Source of the DNA: Clostridia bacterium
GTDB taxonomy: Bacteria; Bacillota; Clostridia; Oscillospirales; CAG-272
Length of the DNA stretch: 5,376 nucleotides
Direction of reading: 5' to 3'
Assembly: GCA_017631215.1 (NCBI GenBank)
Contig: JAGBTR010000130.1
Location: forward strand, 1 to 5,376
Shown here: positions 1 through 5,376 of the stretch, in pieces
Numbering within the stretch: the first letter of the stretch is position 1
Layout: each line of letters opens with the position of its first letter
Translations under genes and position numbers: made by a program
The notes under the pieces: generated by a model
The model's input: the letters and a program-made list of their open reading frames with translations, nothing else
What the model was told of the DNA's origin: nothing
The model's database searches: none

Positions 1-2287
1 CATCGACGCGACCAACAGCATCTGCGCCTACAGTTTCGAGGCCTGCCCCGATTCGCTGGCCTACCACGCCAAGGAGGACGACCTTACCTTTGCCAAGCGC
101 GTCGACAAGGACTACCTCCCCACGCCCGTTCATCTGACCGTACTGGAAACGCCGTCCGTCCGCGTCAAGGATGCGGACCCCAAAACCGCCCTGCGCTCCG
201 AGGCGGTCGCCGTCGCGGAGGAGATCGTGCGTCTGCTTCACTCGGACGAGCGACTGGCAAACGGACGCCCCATCCGTGCCGGCGACATTGCCGTGCTGAT
301 GCGTTCGATGGGAATGGCAGGTGACCTGGTCAAGGCTCTTCGCGCCTATAACGTCGACTCGTCCTATGCGCCGCGCGAAAACCTCGCCGCACATCCGCAT
401 ATGACGATGATGGTCGATCTTCTTTCCGTCATCGATAACCCGCACGACGACGTGCCCTTGATGGGTCTGCTCGGTTGTGACAACTCACCCATCCCGCTGA
501 CCGACGTGCTGAGCGCACGCGGCGAGACGACCAAATCCGCCTCGCTGTACGACGACCTTTGTGCCGCCGTCGAGCAGGACTCAAGCGTGGCGTGGAGCGA
601 GGAAACGCGCCGCGCGATGCGGTCGTTTTGCGAGCATCTGGCACGCTGGCGCGCGTGGGCGGCAACCTTGCCCGTCGACCGTCTGCTCCGCAAGCTGTAC
701 GCCGAGCCGTTTTTGGCGCCGCTGATCAACACCCCCGCGCTCGTCGCGCTGTACGATCACGCACGCAACTATCAGAACGCCTCCTTCTGCGGTCTTTACC
801 AGTTCCTGCAATATTTCCGTCGCCTGCTTGACAGCCCCGACGGGCTTTCCATCGCGGGACTGAAGGAGAACAACGACGCCGTCCAAATTATGAGCATCCA
901 CAAGTCCAAGGGACTCGAATATCCCGTGGTCTTCGTGTGCAACTGCGCCAAGAAATTCAACGAGCGCGACCAAAAGGCCGCTGTCACCTTTGACCGTGAT
1001 CTGGGAGCGGCAACACAGCTGTTCAATCCCGACACCGCCACCCAGGAGAGCTCGCTGACCCGACGGGCAATTGCTCGCTGCATCGACGAGCGCGCAACCG
1101 AGGAGGAGATGCGTCTGCTCTACGTCGCAATGACGCGTGCCCGTGAGCGGCTGTATCTGACGGCACAGCTCTCGCAATCTCGCTTTGACACGGTACGAAA
1201 GCGCGCCGAAGCCCCCACGCGCGGCAATCGCTATGCAACGCTGTCGGTCAACAATTATCTCGATTGGATTCTGTCGGGTATCTACGCCCCCGACGCCACC
1301 ATCCCCGAGCATTGTGTCGAGCTGACCGTGCTCAACAAGGATCTCTACACGCACCCCCACCCGATGGAGGAGGTGCTGTCATCGAGCGTTCCCACCGAGG
1401 CAACCGATGACGGTGTGCAAGCAGACGCCAAGCCCGACGTCGCATCGGCGGACGAGCAGTTTTACCGCGCCGTTCTCGCGCATCACGCAACCTACGACGA
1501 TCCCCGCGCCTTGCTTCGCACCCTGCCCACCAAGGCGGCGGCCTCCAAGCTGCGCGCCGCGATGCTGGACGGTCGTTGGCTGGCCGAGGATTTTGGTGGC
1601 GACACCGAGGGCGCCAAGGCTCGAACCGAAGAGACGGCACTGTCCGACACCGAGGCGAGCATCCGTCGCCGCATTGAGCTGATGCAAGGTCGACGCCCCG
1701 CCTTTGACGAGCTTCTTGCCGAGGGCGAGCGCGCAACGCCTGCCGAGCGCGGTACGGCGACCCACCTTTTCCTTCAGTATTGCGACGTCAAGCGACTTGC
1801 ACGCATCGGTGTCGAGAGCGAGATCGCACGCTTAGTCGAGGACGGCTTTCTCACGAAGCGCGCCGCGGGTGTGCTTCGCCGTGAGCAGCTCGACGCATTT
1901 TTGGCAAGCGATCTGTTCACACTGCTCTCAAAGCCCGAGACACGCATCTGGCGCGAGCTTCATTTTGACCGTTTCATTCCCTACCGCACGCTCACACGTA
2001 ACGCCGCGCTTGCCGAGAGGCTCGAGGACTACACGCTGTACGTGCAGGGCTCGATCGACTTGATCGTGGAGGAATCGGACGGCACACTGTGGCTGTTCGA
2101 CTACAAAACCGACCACATCCGCGACAGCGGTGAGGCGGAGGTCAAGGAGCAGCTGCTTGGCGACCACGCCGACCAGCTTCGCATCTATGCAAAGGCTGTC
2201 GAGGGACTGTTCGGTCGTCGACCCGACCACGTGTCGATCTATTCTCTGCCGCTCGGCCAAAGCGTCGAGCTGACGTCACGTCTCTAA
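1..2287 (+). CDS. addA: AddA, helicase-nuclease subunit of AddAB (5'-truncated by window edge)
   Basis: AddA with AddB forms the ATP-dependent helicase-exonuclease that resects double-strand breaks for RecA loading, the Bacillota counterpart of RecBCD. The reading frame is open from base 2, so the gene enters from the left; an internal GTG at 227 is not the start. About 761 residues are present; family members are usually about 1,150-1,250, so the N-terminal ATPase motifs are missing here. Visible in order (window residues): helicase motif IV-like GDIAVLMRS (about 94-102), motif V IMSIHKSKGLEYPVV (about 296-310), motif VI EEEMRLLYVAMTRARERL (about 367-384), then a variable acidic linker. The C-terminal RecB-type PD-(D/E)XK nuclease has GTATH (about 584-588), GSIDLIVE with its Asp at about 686, DYKTD with its Lys at about 702, and QLRIY at about 725-729. 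All nuclease residues look intact. It ends in TAA 12 bases before the PAP2 start. addB is presumably upstream, unseen. Confidence 0.95.
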   Translation, partial: IDATNSICAYSFEACPDSLAYHAKEDDLTFAKRVDKDYLPTPVHLTVLETPSVRVKDADPKTALRSEAVAVAEEIVRLLHSDERLANGRPIRAGDIAVLMRSMGMAGDLVKALRAYNVDSSYAPRENLAAHPHMTMMVDLLSVIDNPHDDVPLMGLLGCDNSPIPLTDVLSARGETTKSASLYDDLCAAVEQDSSVAWSEETRRAMRSFCEHLARWRAWAATLPVDRLLRKLYAEPFLAPLINTPALVALYDHARNYQNASFCGLYQFLQYFRRLLDSPDGLSIAGLKENNDAVQIMSIHKSKGLEYPVVFVCNCAKKFNERDQKAAVTFDRDLGAATQLFNPDTATQESSLTRRAIARCIDERATEEEMRLLYVAMTRARERLYLTAQLSQSRFDTVRKRAEAPTRGNRYATLSVNNYLDWILSGIYAPDATIPEHCVELTVLNKDLYTHPHPMEEVLSSSVPTEATDDGVQADAKPDVASADEQFYRAVLAHHATYDDPRALLRTLPTKAAASKLRAAMLDGRWLAEDFGGDTEGAKARTEETALSDTEASIRRRIELMQGRRPAFDELLAEGERATPAERGTATHLFLQYCDVKRLARIGVESEIARLVEDGFLTKRAAGVLRREQLDAFLASDLFTLLSKPETRIWRELHFDRFIPYRTLTRNAALAERLEDYTLYVQGSIDLIVEESDGTLWLFDYKTDHIRDSGEAEVKEQLLGDHADQLRIYAKAVEGLFGRRPDHVSIYSLPLGQSVELTSRL

Positions 2288-2288
2288 T

Positions 2289-2293
2289 GGAGG
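2289..2293 (+). promoter_or_regulatory. Ribosome binding site of the PAP2 gene
   Basis: GGAGG lies 6 bases before the ATG at 2300 and only one base after the addA stop codon. It fixes the PAP2 start. With a 12-base gap there is no room for a separate promoter, so translation reinitiates or starts anew on the addA transcript. Confidence 0.85.
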
Positions 2294-2299
2294 TAAATT

Positions 2300-3235
2300 A
2301 TGGAATTTCTTTACTGGCTTGAATCCATCCGCACGCCCGTGATGGATGCCGTGATGGCGACCGTCACGCATCTTGGCGAGGAGACCTTCTTCCTCGTCAT
2401 CGCGCTGCTCGTTTTTTGGTGCGTAAACAAAAAACAGGGCTACACGCTGCTTCTCGTCGGCTTTCTCGGCATCATCGTCAACCAACTGCTTAAGCTGACC
2501 TTCCGCATTCCCCGCCCGTGGGTCAGAGACCCCAACTTCACCGTTGTGGAGAGTGCCGTCGAGGAGGCAACGGGCTATTCCTTCCCCAGCGGTCACACCC
2601 AGAACACCGTCGACACCTTCGGCTGTGTGGCGCGCGGCACGCGGCGGCTGTGGCTTCGCATCGTCTGCGCCGTCATCATTGTGGCTGTCACCTTCTCGCG
2701 TATGTATCTGGGCGTTCACACGCCGCTTGACGTGGGCGTGTCGCTGGCGCTTGGCGTGCTGCTCATTCTGTTCGTCTATCCTCTGCTTGAAAAGGCACTC
2801 GACAGCCGCCGCGCCATCTGGTGGGTGCTTGGCGGTGTGGTCACGCTGTCGGTCGTCTTTTTGCTGATGACCGAGCTGTACTTCCCCACCGTCGAGAGCA
2901 TCGACGCGCACAATCTCGCCGAGGGGCAGAAGAACGCCTACACCATGCTCGGCTGCTCGCTGGCCGTCATCCCCGTCTTTGCACTCGATCGCTACAAGAT
3001 CAAGTTCGACACCGCCGCGCCGCTGCTCGGTCAGCTGCTCAAGCTGCTGCTCGGCGCCGCCATCGCCCTTGCCATCAAGGAGGGACTCAAAGCCCCGCTC
3101 GAGCTGCTGTTTGACGGTCATATGGCCGCCCGCGCGCTGCGCTATTTCCTCATCGTCGTCTTTGCGGGCACGCTCTGGCCGATGACCTTCCCCTTGTGGG
3201 CAAGAGTGGGTAAGAAAAAGAACGAAAACGCATAA
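2300..3235 (+). CDS. PAP2-family membrane phosphatase with C-terminal membrane extension
   Basis: A PAP2-superfamily integral membrane phosphatase of 311 residues. Members remove phosphate from lipid phosphates or undecaprenyl pyrophosphate; the substrate cannot be read from sequence. All three signature blocks are intact: KX6RP (K65 to R72-P73, KLTFRIPRP), PSGH (96-99), and SRX5HX3D (S133-R134, H140, D144; SRMYLGVHTPLD). H99 and H140 are the expected catalytic histidines. Hydrophobic segments are at about 29-41, 48-63, 119-132, 146-163, 172-190, 214-229, 241-259 and 281-297, and the tail is basic (KKK). Bacterial PAP2 proteins are often about 200 residues. Here the core ends near 165 and about 130 residues with some four more membrane spans follow, whose role is unknown to me. 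The start is set by GGAGG 6 bases upstream. The gene is probably cotranscribed with addA and stops before a hairpin-rich intergenic stretch. Confidence 0.93.
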   Translation: MEFLYWLESIRTPVMDAVMATVTHLGEETFFLVIALLVFWCVNKKQGYTLLLVGFLGIIVNQLLKLTFRIPRPWVRDPNFTVVESAVEEATGYSFPSGHTQNTVDTFGCVARGTRRLWLRIVCAVIIVAVTFSRMYLGVHTPLDVGVSLALGVLLILFVYPLLEKALDSRRAIWWVLGGVVTLSVVFLLMTELYFPTVESIDAHNLAEGQKNAYTMLGCSLAVIPVFALDRYKIKFDTAAPLLGQLLKLLLGAAIALAIKEGLKAPLELLFDGHMAARALRYFLIVVFAGTLWPMTFPLWARVGKKKNENA

Positions 3236-3236
3236 A

Positions 3237-3287
3237 TTGGGGAGGACGACGCAGGGACCTTTTTGAAAAAAGGCCCCTGCACCCCAA
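3237..3287. repeat. Extended imperfect palindrome, possible interspersed palindromic repeat
   Basis: The core hairpin is 3251-3280. GCAGGG pairs with CCCTGC and CCTTTTT with AAAAAGG, with one mismatch (A3257 against C3274) and a very tight loop. An outer TTGGGG (3237-3242) pairs with CCCCAA (3282-3287), leaving an 8-base bulge (AGGACGAC) on the left and one base on the right. It begins two bases after the PAP2 stop. No T-run follows on either strand, so it is not a standard intrinsic terminator. In minus-strand RNA the mismatch becomes a G-U pair, so that strand folds better. The sequence resembles palindromes I associate with intergenic regions of gut Clostridia, but that is recollection, not a search. 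Confidence 0.55.
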
Positions 3288-3307
3288 AAACTTTTAAAAA
3301 AAGGAGG

Positions 3308-3337
3308 GGCTGATGCGAAAGTTATCTTCCTTCAGCC
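3308..3337 (+). other. Hairpin over the start of the small ORF
   Basis: GGCTGA (3308-3313) pairs with TCAGCC (3332-3337) around an 18-base loop. The left arm sits between the Shine-Dalgarno and the ATG and includes the A of the ATG, so folding would hinder initiation. A six-pair stem with a long loop could arise by chance. Confidence 0.35.
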
Positions 3338-3435
3338 GAACAGCTTCTGAGCGGAATTGGGGCCTACCCCAAAAGTTAGCCGCGATGTTCAAGCTCTATG
3401 GAGGCACACAAAGCGGAACAAGCCTTGTGCCGTAG
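3313..3435 (+). CDS. Possible 40-residue small ORF, unrecognised
   Basis: I do not recognise this product. AAGGAGG (3301-3307) lies 5 bases before an ATG at 3313, and the frame runs 40 codons to TAG at 3433-3435. The product begins MRKLSSFSRTASERNWG and ends GGTQSGTSLVP. It is basic (three Lys, three Arg, one Glu), has one Trp, and shows no membrane span or signal peptide. Against coding: it uses TTA, CTA, CGA and TCT codons that the flanking GC-rich genes use little, and it overlaps three inverted repeats, including a stem that covers its own start. In favour: the Shine-Dalgarno and spacing are as good as those of the real genes. It may be a true small gene, a remnant, or chance within a palindromic element. 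Confidence 0.3.
   Translation: MRKLSSFSRTASERNWGLPQKLAAMFKLYGGTQSGTSLVP
3357..3372. other. Short perfect hairpin TTGGGG-CCTA-CCCCAA
   Basis: A perfect six-pair stem closes a four-base loop (CCTA). The same TTGGGG and CCCCAA arms form the outer stem of the palindrome at 3237-3287. Arms could therefore exchange: CCCCAA at 3282-3287 can also pair with TTGGGG at 3357-3362. There is no adjacent T-run. Confidence 0.6.
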
Positions 3436-3438
3436 AGC
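3393..3438. other. Two-part stem-loop upstream of the terminator
   Basis: GCTCTA (3393-3398) pairs with TAGAGC (3433-3438), and GGCACA (3403-3408) pairs with TGTGCC (3426-3431). They are separated by a 4-by-1 internal loop and close a 17-base apical loop. The 7-base direct repeat AGCCGCG occurs just outside at 3378-3384 and, overlapping the right arm, at 3436-3442. Twelve base pairs in register suggest an RNA fold or an inverted-repeat end rather than chance, but no known RNA family is recognised. Confidence 0.5.
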
Positions 3439-3457
3439 CGCGCCACCGCCCCATCAA

Positions 3458-3494
3458 AAAAAGAAAACCGAGGCATCGCCTCGGTTTTCTTTTT
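3458..3494. terminator. Bidirectional rho-independent terminator
   Basis: A perfect inverted repeat: GAAAACCGAGGC (3463-3474), loop ATC, GCCTCGGTTTTC (3478-3489), extended by five A-T pairs on each side. Read on the minus strand it follows the GH2 stop codon by three bases and ends in a run of seven T. Read on the plus strand it ends TTTTCTTTTT, so it can also stop transcripts running out of addA and the PAP2 gene. The convergent arrangement of the two units fits this. Confidence 0.92.
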
Positions 3495-3497
3495 GCG

Positions 3498-5219
3498 TTA
3501 TTCCTCGATCGCGGCCTTCTTCTCCATCGCCGCTCTCATCGTTGCGACCGTCGCCTCATCGAACTTGGGGCTACGGTCGTAACAGTACAGACCGTTCTTC
3601 TCCTGCTCCACGTCGTAAAGCTGGGTGTAGCAAAGACCCATAATGTAGGGATTGGTGATCAGAATATCCGTCAGCTTGCAATAGCGCTCGACGAACTCCT
3701 CCAGCGTCTTGGGGGCATTACCGTAGCCCCAGCCGTTGTCCGTCTCGGGCGCCCAACGGATGCCGCCGTACTCGCTCATATAGATGGGCTCGTTGCGGTA
3801 GGGCTGAACGTCGCGCTCGGCACGTCGGATCTGGTCATTGACAATGCCCTCACCAATATGCGCGTAGCACTCGGCAAACTTCTCCACGTTCTGCTCATAG
3901 TCGTGAACGTCGTGGATCTCCTTGCCGTCAATGTGATAGTTACCGCTCACGTCGATGCAGGGGCGGGTCGGGTCGTACAGCTTGGTCGCGCGGTAGGTCA
4001 TCTCAAGCAGACGCACCTTCTCCCGCTTCTCGTAGTAGTGCCAGGTCTCGTTGAAGGGACACCAACCGATCAGCGCGGGGCTGTTGAAGTCGCGCTCGAC
4101 GATCTCCATCCACTCGCAAAGGAAGTTGCCCTCGGCGACGGCGTTCTTCTCGTCGATACCCCAGTTGGCGTGCTCGCCCCAGACGATGTAGCCTGCGCGG
4201 TCACAATGATAGAGGAAGCGCTTCTCGAACACCTTCTGGTGCAGTCTTGCACCGTGGAAGCCGAACGTCTGCGAGAGCGTGATGTCGCGGCGGAGTGTCT
4301 CGTCATCGCGTGCCGTGTAAATGCCGTCGGGATAGAAGCCCTGATCGAGCACGGTGCGCAAAAAGACCGTCTTGCCGTTGAGCTTGAATTTGAGCCCATC
4401 CAGCGCGACCTCGCGCATACCGAAGTAGCTGTGGACGGTGTCCTCACCAAAGGTGATGTCAAGATCGTACAGCCGACCGTTGCCGATCTCCCAAAGGTGC
4501 AGCTCGTCGAGCGCCAGCGTGGCGGTAAAGAAGCCGCTCGCCGCCAGCGTGGTCTTGCCCACGGGCTTGCCCTCATACGTCGCGGACAGCGTCAGCTCGC
4601 CCTTGCCAACGACCTCGCCCATCACGGTCAGCACGCCGCGCGTGATGTCGGGATAATATTTGCAGCTCTTAACGTAAGCCTTGGGCGTAAGCTCCAGCCA
4701 CACCGTCTGCCAGATACCCGTCGTGCGGGTATAGTAGCAGGCATACGAATCGTGCTTGGTGCTTTGCTTGCCCGCAGGCTGCTCGCCGCTGCGCACGTCA
4801 TCCTCGGCAATGACGAACAGCACGTTCTCACCGACCTTGACTTGCGCGGTGATATCGATGGCAAACGAGGCGTAGCCGCCGATGTGTTCGCCCGCAAAAA
4901 CGCCGTTGACGTAGATATAGCTATGAAAATCGACCGCGCCAAAGTGCAGCACCACGCGGCCGCTCGTCTCCTGTTCGGTCAGCTCGAAGGTGCGGCGGTA
5001 GCAGACGGACGGAATAAAATCGGTATATCCAATGCCCGACAGCACGCTCTCGGGGCAGAACGGCACCGTGATGGTTTTCGAAAGCGCACCGCCCGCGTAC
5101 AGCTTACGCTCGCGCGCACTCACGCCAAAGTCAAAATCAAATTCCCATTGCCCGTTGAGATTTTTCCAATTGTCTCTTTGCCATTGCGGGTTGGGATGCT
5201 CACATCTTGGGATATCCAT
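3498..5219 (-). CDS. Glycoside hydrolase family 2 enzyme (beta-glycosidase, substrate uncertain)
   Basis: A retaining exo-beta-glycosidase of family GH2, 573 residues, with no signal peptide and therefore probably cytoplasmic, acting on imported oligosaccharides or glycosides. Domains: N-terminal jelly-roll sugar-binding domain (about 8-178, including TRTTGIWQTVWLE at 164-176), immunoglobulin-like domain (about 180-270, ending in YFGMRE), and catalytic TIM barrel (about 272-565). The general acid/base is Glu391 in GWCPFNETW and the nucleophile is Glu483 in YMSEYGG; both are present. It stops just after the barrel, as in small GH2 enzymes. The Asn-x-Lys pair that grips the glucuronate carboxylate in E. 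coli GusA is not evident (QEKNGLY at 539-545), so a beta-glucuronidase label is not supported; galactoside or other substrates are open. The ATG at 5219 is chosen because AGGAGG lies 8 bases upstream. An in-frame ATG at 5258 lies upstream of the -10 box and would not be transcribed. It is a single-gene unit with its own promoter and terminator. Confidence 0.95.
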   Translation of the reverse strand: MDIPRCEHPNPQWQRDNWKNLNGQWEFDFDFGVSARERKLYAGGALSKTITVPFCPESVLSGIGYTDFIPSVCYRRTFELTEQETSGRVVLHFGAVDFHSYIYVNGVFAGEHIGGYASFAIDITAQVKVGENVLFVIAEDDVRSGEQPAGKQSTKHDSYACYYTRTTGIWQTVWLELTPKAYVKSCKYYPDITRGVLTVMGEVVGKGELTLSATYEGKPVGKTTLAASGFFTATLALDELHLWEIGNGRLYDLDITFGEDTVHSYFGMREVALDGLKFKLNGKTVFLRTVLDQGFYPDGIYTARDDETLRRDITLSQTFGFHGARLHQKVFEKRFLYHCDRAGYIVWGEHANWGIDEKNAVAEGNFLCEWMEIVERDFNSPALIGWCPFNETWHYYEKREKVRLLEMTYRATKLYDPTRPCIDVSGNYHIDGKEIHDVHDYEQNVEKFAECYAHIGEGIVNDQIRRAERDVQPYRNEPIYMSEYGGIRWAPETDNGWGYGNAPKTLEEFVERYCKLTDILITNPYIMGLCYTQLYDVEQEKNGLYCYDRSPKFDEATVATMRAAMEKKAAIEE

Positions 5220-5225
5220 AGACGA

Positions 5226-5233
5226 TTCCTCCT
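5226..5233 (-). promoter_or_regulatory. Ribosome binding site of the GH2 gene
   Basis: Read on the minus strand, AGGAGGAA includes the full AGGAGG core, which ends 8 bases before the ATG at 5219. It decides the start in favour of the MDIPRCEHPN N-terminus over the 13-residue longer frame. Confidence 0.9.
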
Positions 5234-5246
5234 GCGATTTTTTTAT

Positions 5247-5275
5247 ATTATAGCACATAGCGTTCCGTTTTTCAA
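5247..5275 (-). promoter_or_regulatory. Sigma-A promoter of the GH2 gene
   Basis: Read on the minus strand: -35 box TTGAAA (5275-5270), a 17-base spacer (5269-5253), and -10 box TATAAT (5252-5247), preceded by TGC to give an extended -10. Transcription should start near 5240, leaving a leader of about 20 bases that is just enough for the ribosome binding site. Five of six -35 bases and all -10 bases match consensus, so basal strength should be high unless a repressor acts. A weak inverted repeat AGCGT (5259-5263) / ACGCT (5277-5281) spans the -35 box. Confidence 0.87.
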
Positions 5276-5376
5276 CACGCTTTCGGCACTTTCATCACTT
5301 TGCCCTTCGTTTTTTGATAGGCTTCTTTTTTGTCAAAACGCCCGCGGTGAAATATCGCCCAAATGTAATTTTGTCA
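5276..5376. other. AT-richer right edge, no gene identified
   Basis: This stretch upstream of the GH2 promoter holds no ORF with a start and ribosome binding site on either strand. TTTTGTCA occurs twice (5328-5335 and 5369-5376). It is probably the spacer to the next gene outside the window. Confidence 0.5.

Noticed and set aside
581..1360. 259-residue open frame on the minus strand inside addA
   Set aside because: It lies opposite AddA helicase motifs V and VI and has no recognisable domain; a GC-rich antisense shadow.
2276..3121. 281-residue open frame on the minus strand opposite the PAP2 gene
   Set aside because: It is the antisense shadow of a hydrophobic GC-rich gene: very hydrophilic, Gln/Asp/His-rich composition, no ribosome binding site and no family motif, while the plus strand has all PAP2 motifs.
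3237..3287. Reading this palindrome as the PAP2 intrinsic terminator
   Set aside because: No T-run follows the stem on the plus strand; the hairpin at 3458-3494 is the proper terminator.
3398..3643. 81-codon plus-strand frame across the terminator and the GH2 3' end
   Set aside because: It reads straight through the perfect terminator hairpin and antisense GH2 codons, with low-complexity Pro/Ser composition.
5217..5258. Upstream ATG at 5258 as the GH2 start
   Set aside because: It lies upstream of the -10 box (5252-5247), so it would not be in the mRNA, and the AGGAGG points to 5219.
5256..5276. cre-like catabolite repression site near the -35 box (TTGAAAAACGGAACGC)
   Set aside because: The central CG is one base out of register with the cre consensus, so the match fails.
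5318..5336. Second promoter suggested by TTGACA on the minus strand (5336-5331)
   Set aside because: No -10-like hexamer lies 16-18 bases downstream; the nearest candidate, TATCAA, is only 11 bases away.
1..5376. CRISPR array, tRNA, rRNA, transposase or phage genes
   Set aside because: No regularly spaced repeats, cloverleaf, rRNA-like sequence or transposase/integrase motifs were seen on either strand.

Overview
The window looks like a chromosomal piece of a high-GC gut-type Clostridia (Bacillota). This is inferred from AddA-type rather than RecBCD-type recombination, strong AGGAGG ribosome binding sites in front of both genes whose starts are visible, a consensus sigma-A promoter, and GC-rich third codon positions. 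No genus can be assigned from the sequence alone.

Layout: (1) Bases 1-2287, plus strand, hold the 3' two-thirds or so of addA, the helicase-nuclease subunit of the AddAB double-strand-break repair enzyme. Its beginning lies outside the window. (2) Bases 2300-3235, plus strand, hold a 311-residue multi-pass membrane PAP2-family phosphatase, 12 bases downstream of addA and almost certainly on the same transcript. (3) Bases 3236-3497 are an intergenic stretch packed with inverted repeats. It has an extended imperfect hairpin (3237-3287), a well-spaced Shine-Dalgarno in front of a possible 40-codon ORF (3313-3435), two more hairpins (3357-3372, 3393-3438) and a strong two-way intrinsic terminator (3458-3494). 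(4) Bases 3498-5219, minus strand, hold a complete cytoplasmic glycoside hydrolase family 2 enzyme, converging on the PAP2 gene. (5) Bases 5220-5376 hold its ribosome binding site and a near-perfect promoter. I see nothing else identifiable from 5276 to the right edge.

The three main genes do not form one pathway. addA and the PAP2 gene share a transcription unit but have no obvious functional link. The GH2 gene is a separate single-gene unit with its own promoter and a terminator shared with the converging operon. The protein genes are ordinary family members. The part that known families do not explain is the intergenic stretch 3236-3457, which may be an interspersed palindromic element, possibly carrying a small ORF. 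I found no convincing new multi-gene system here.
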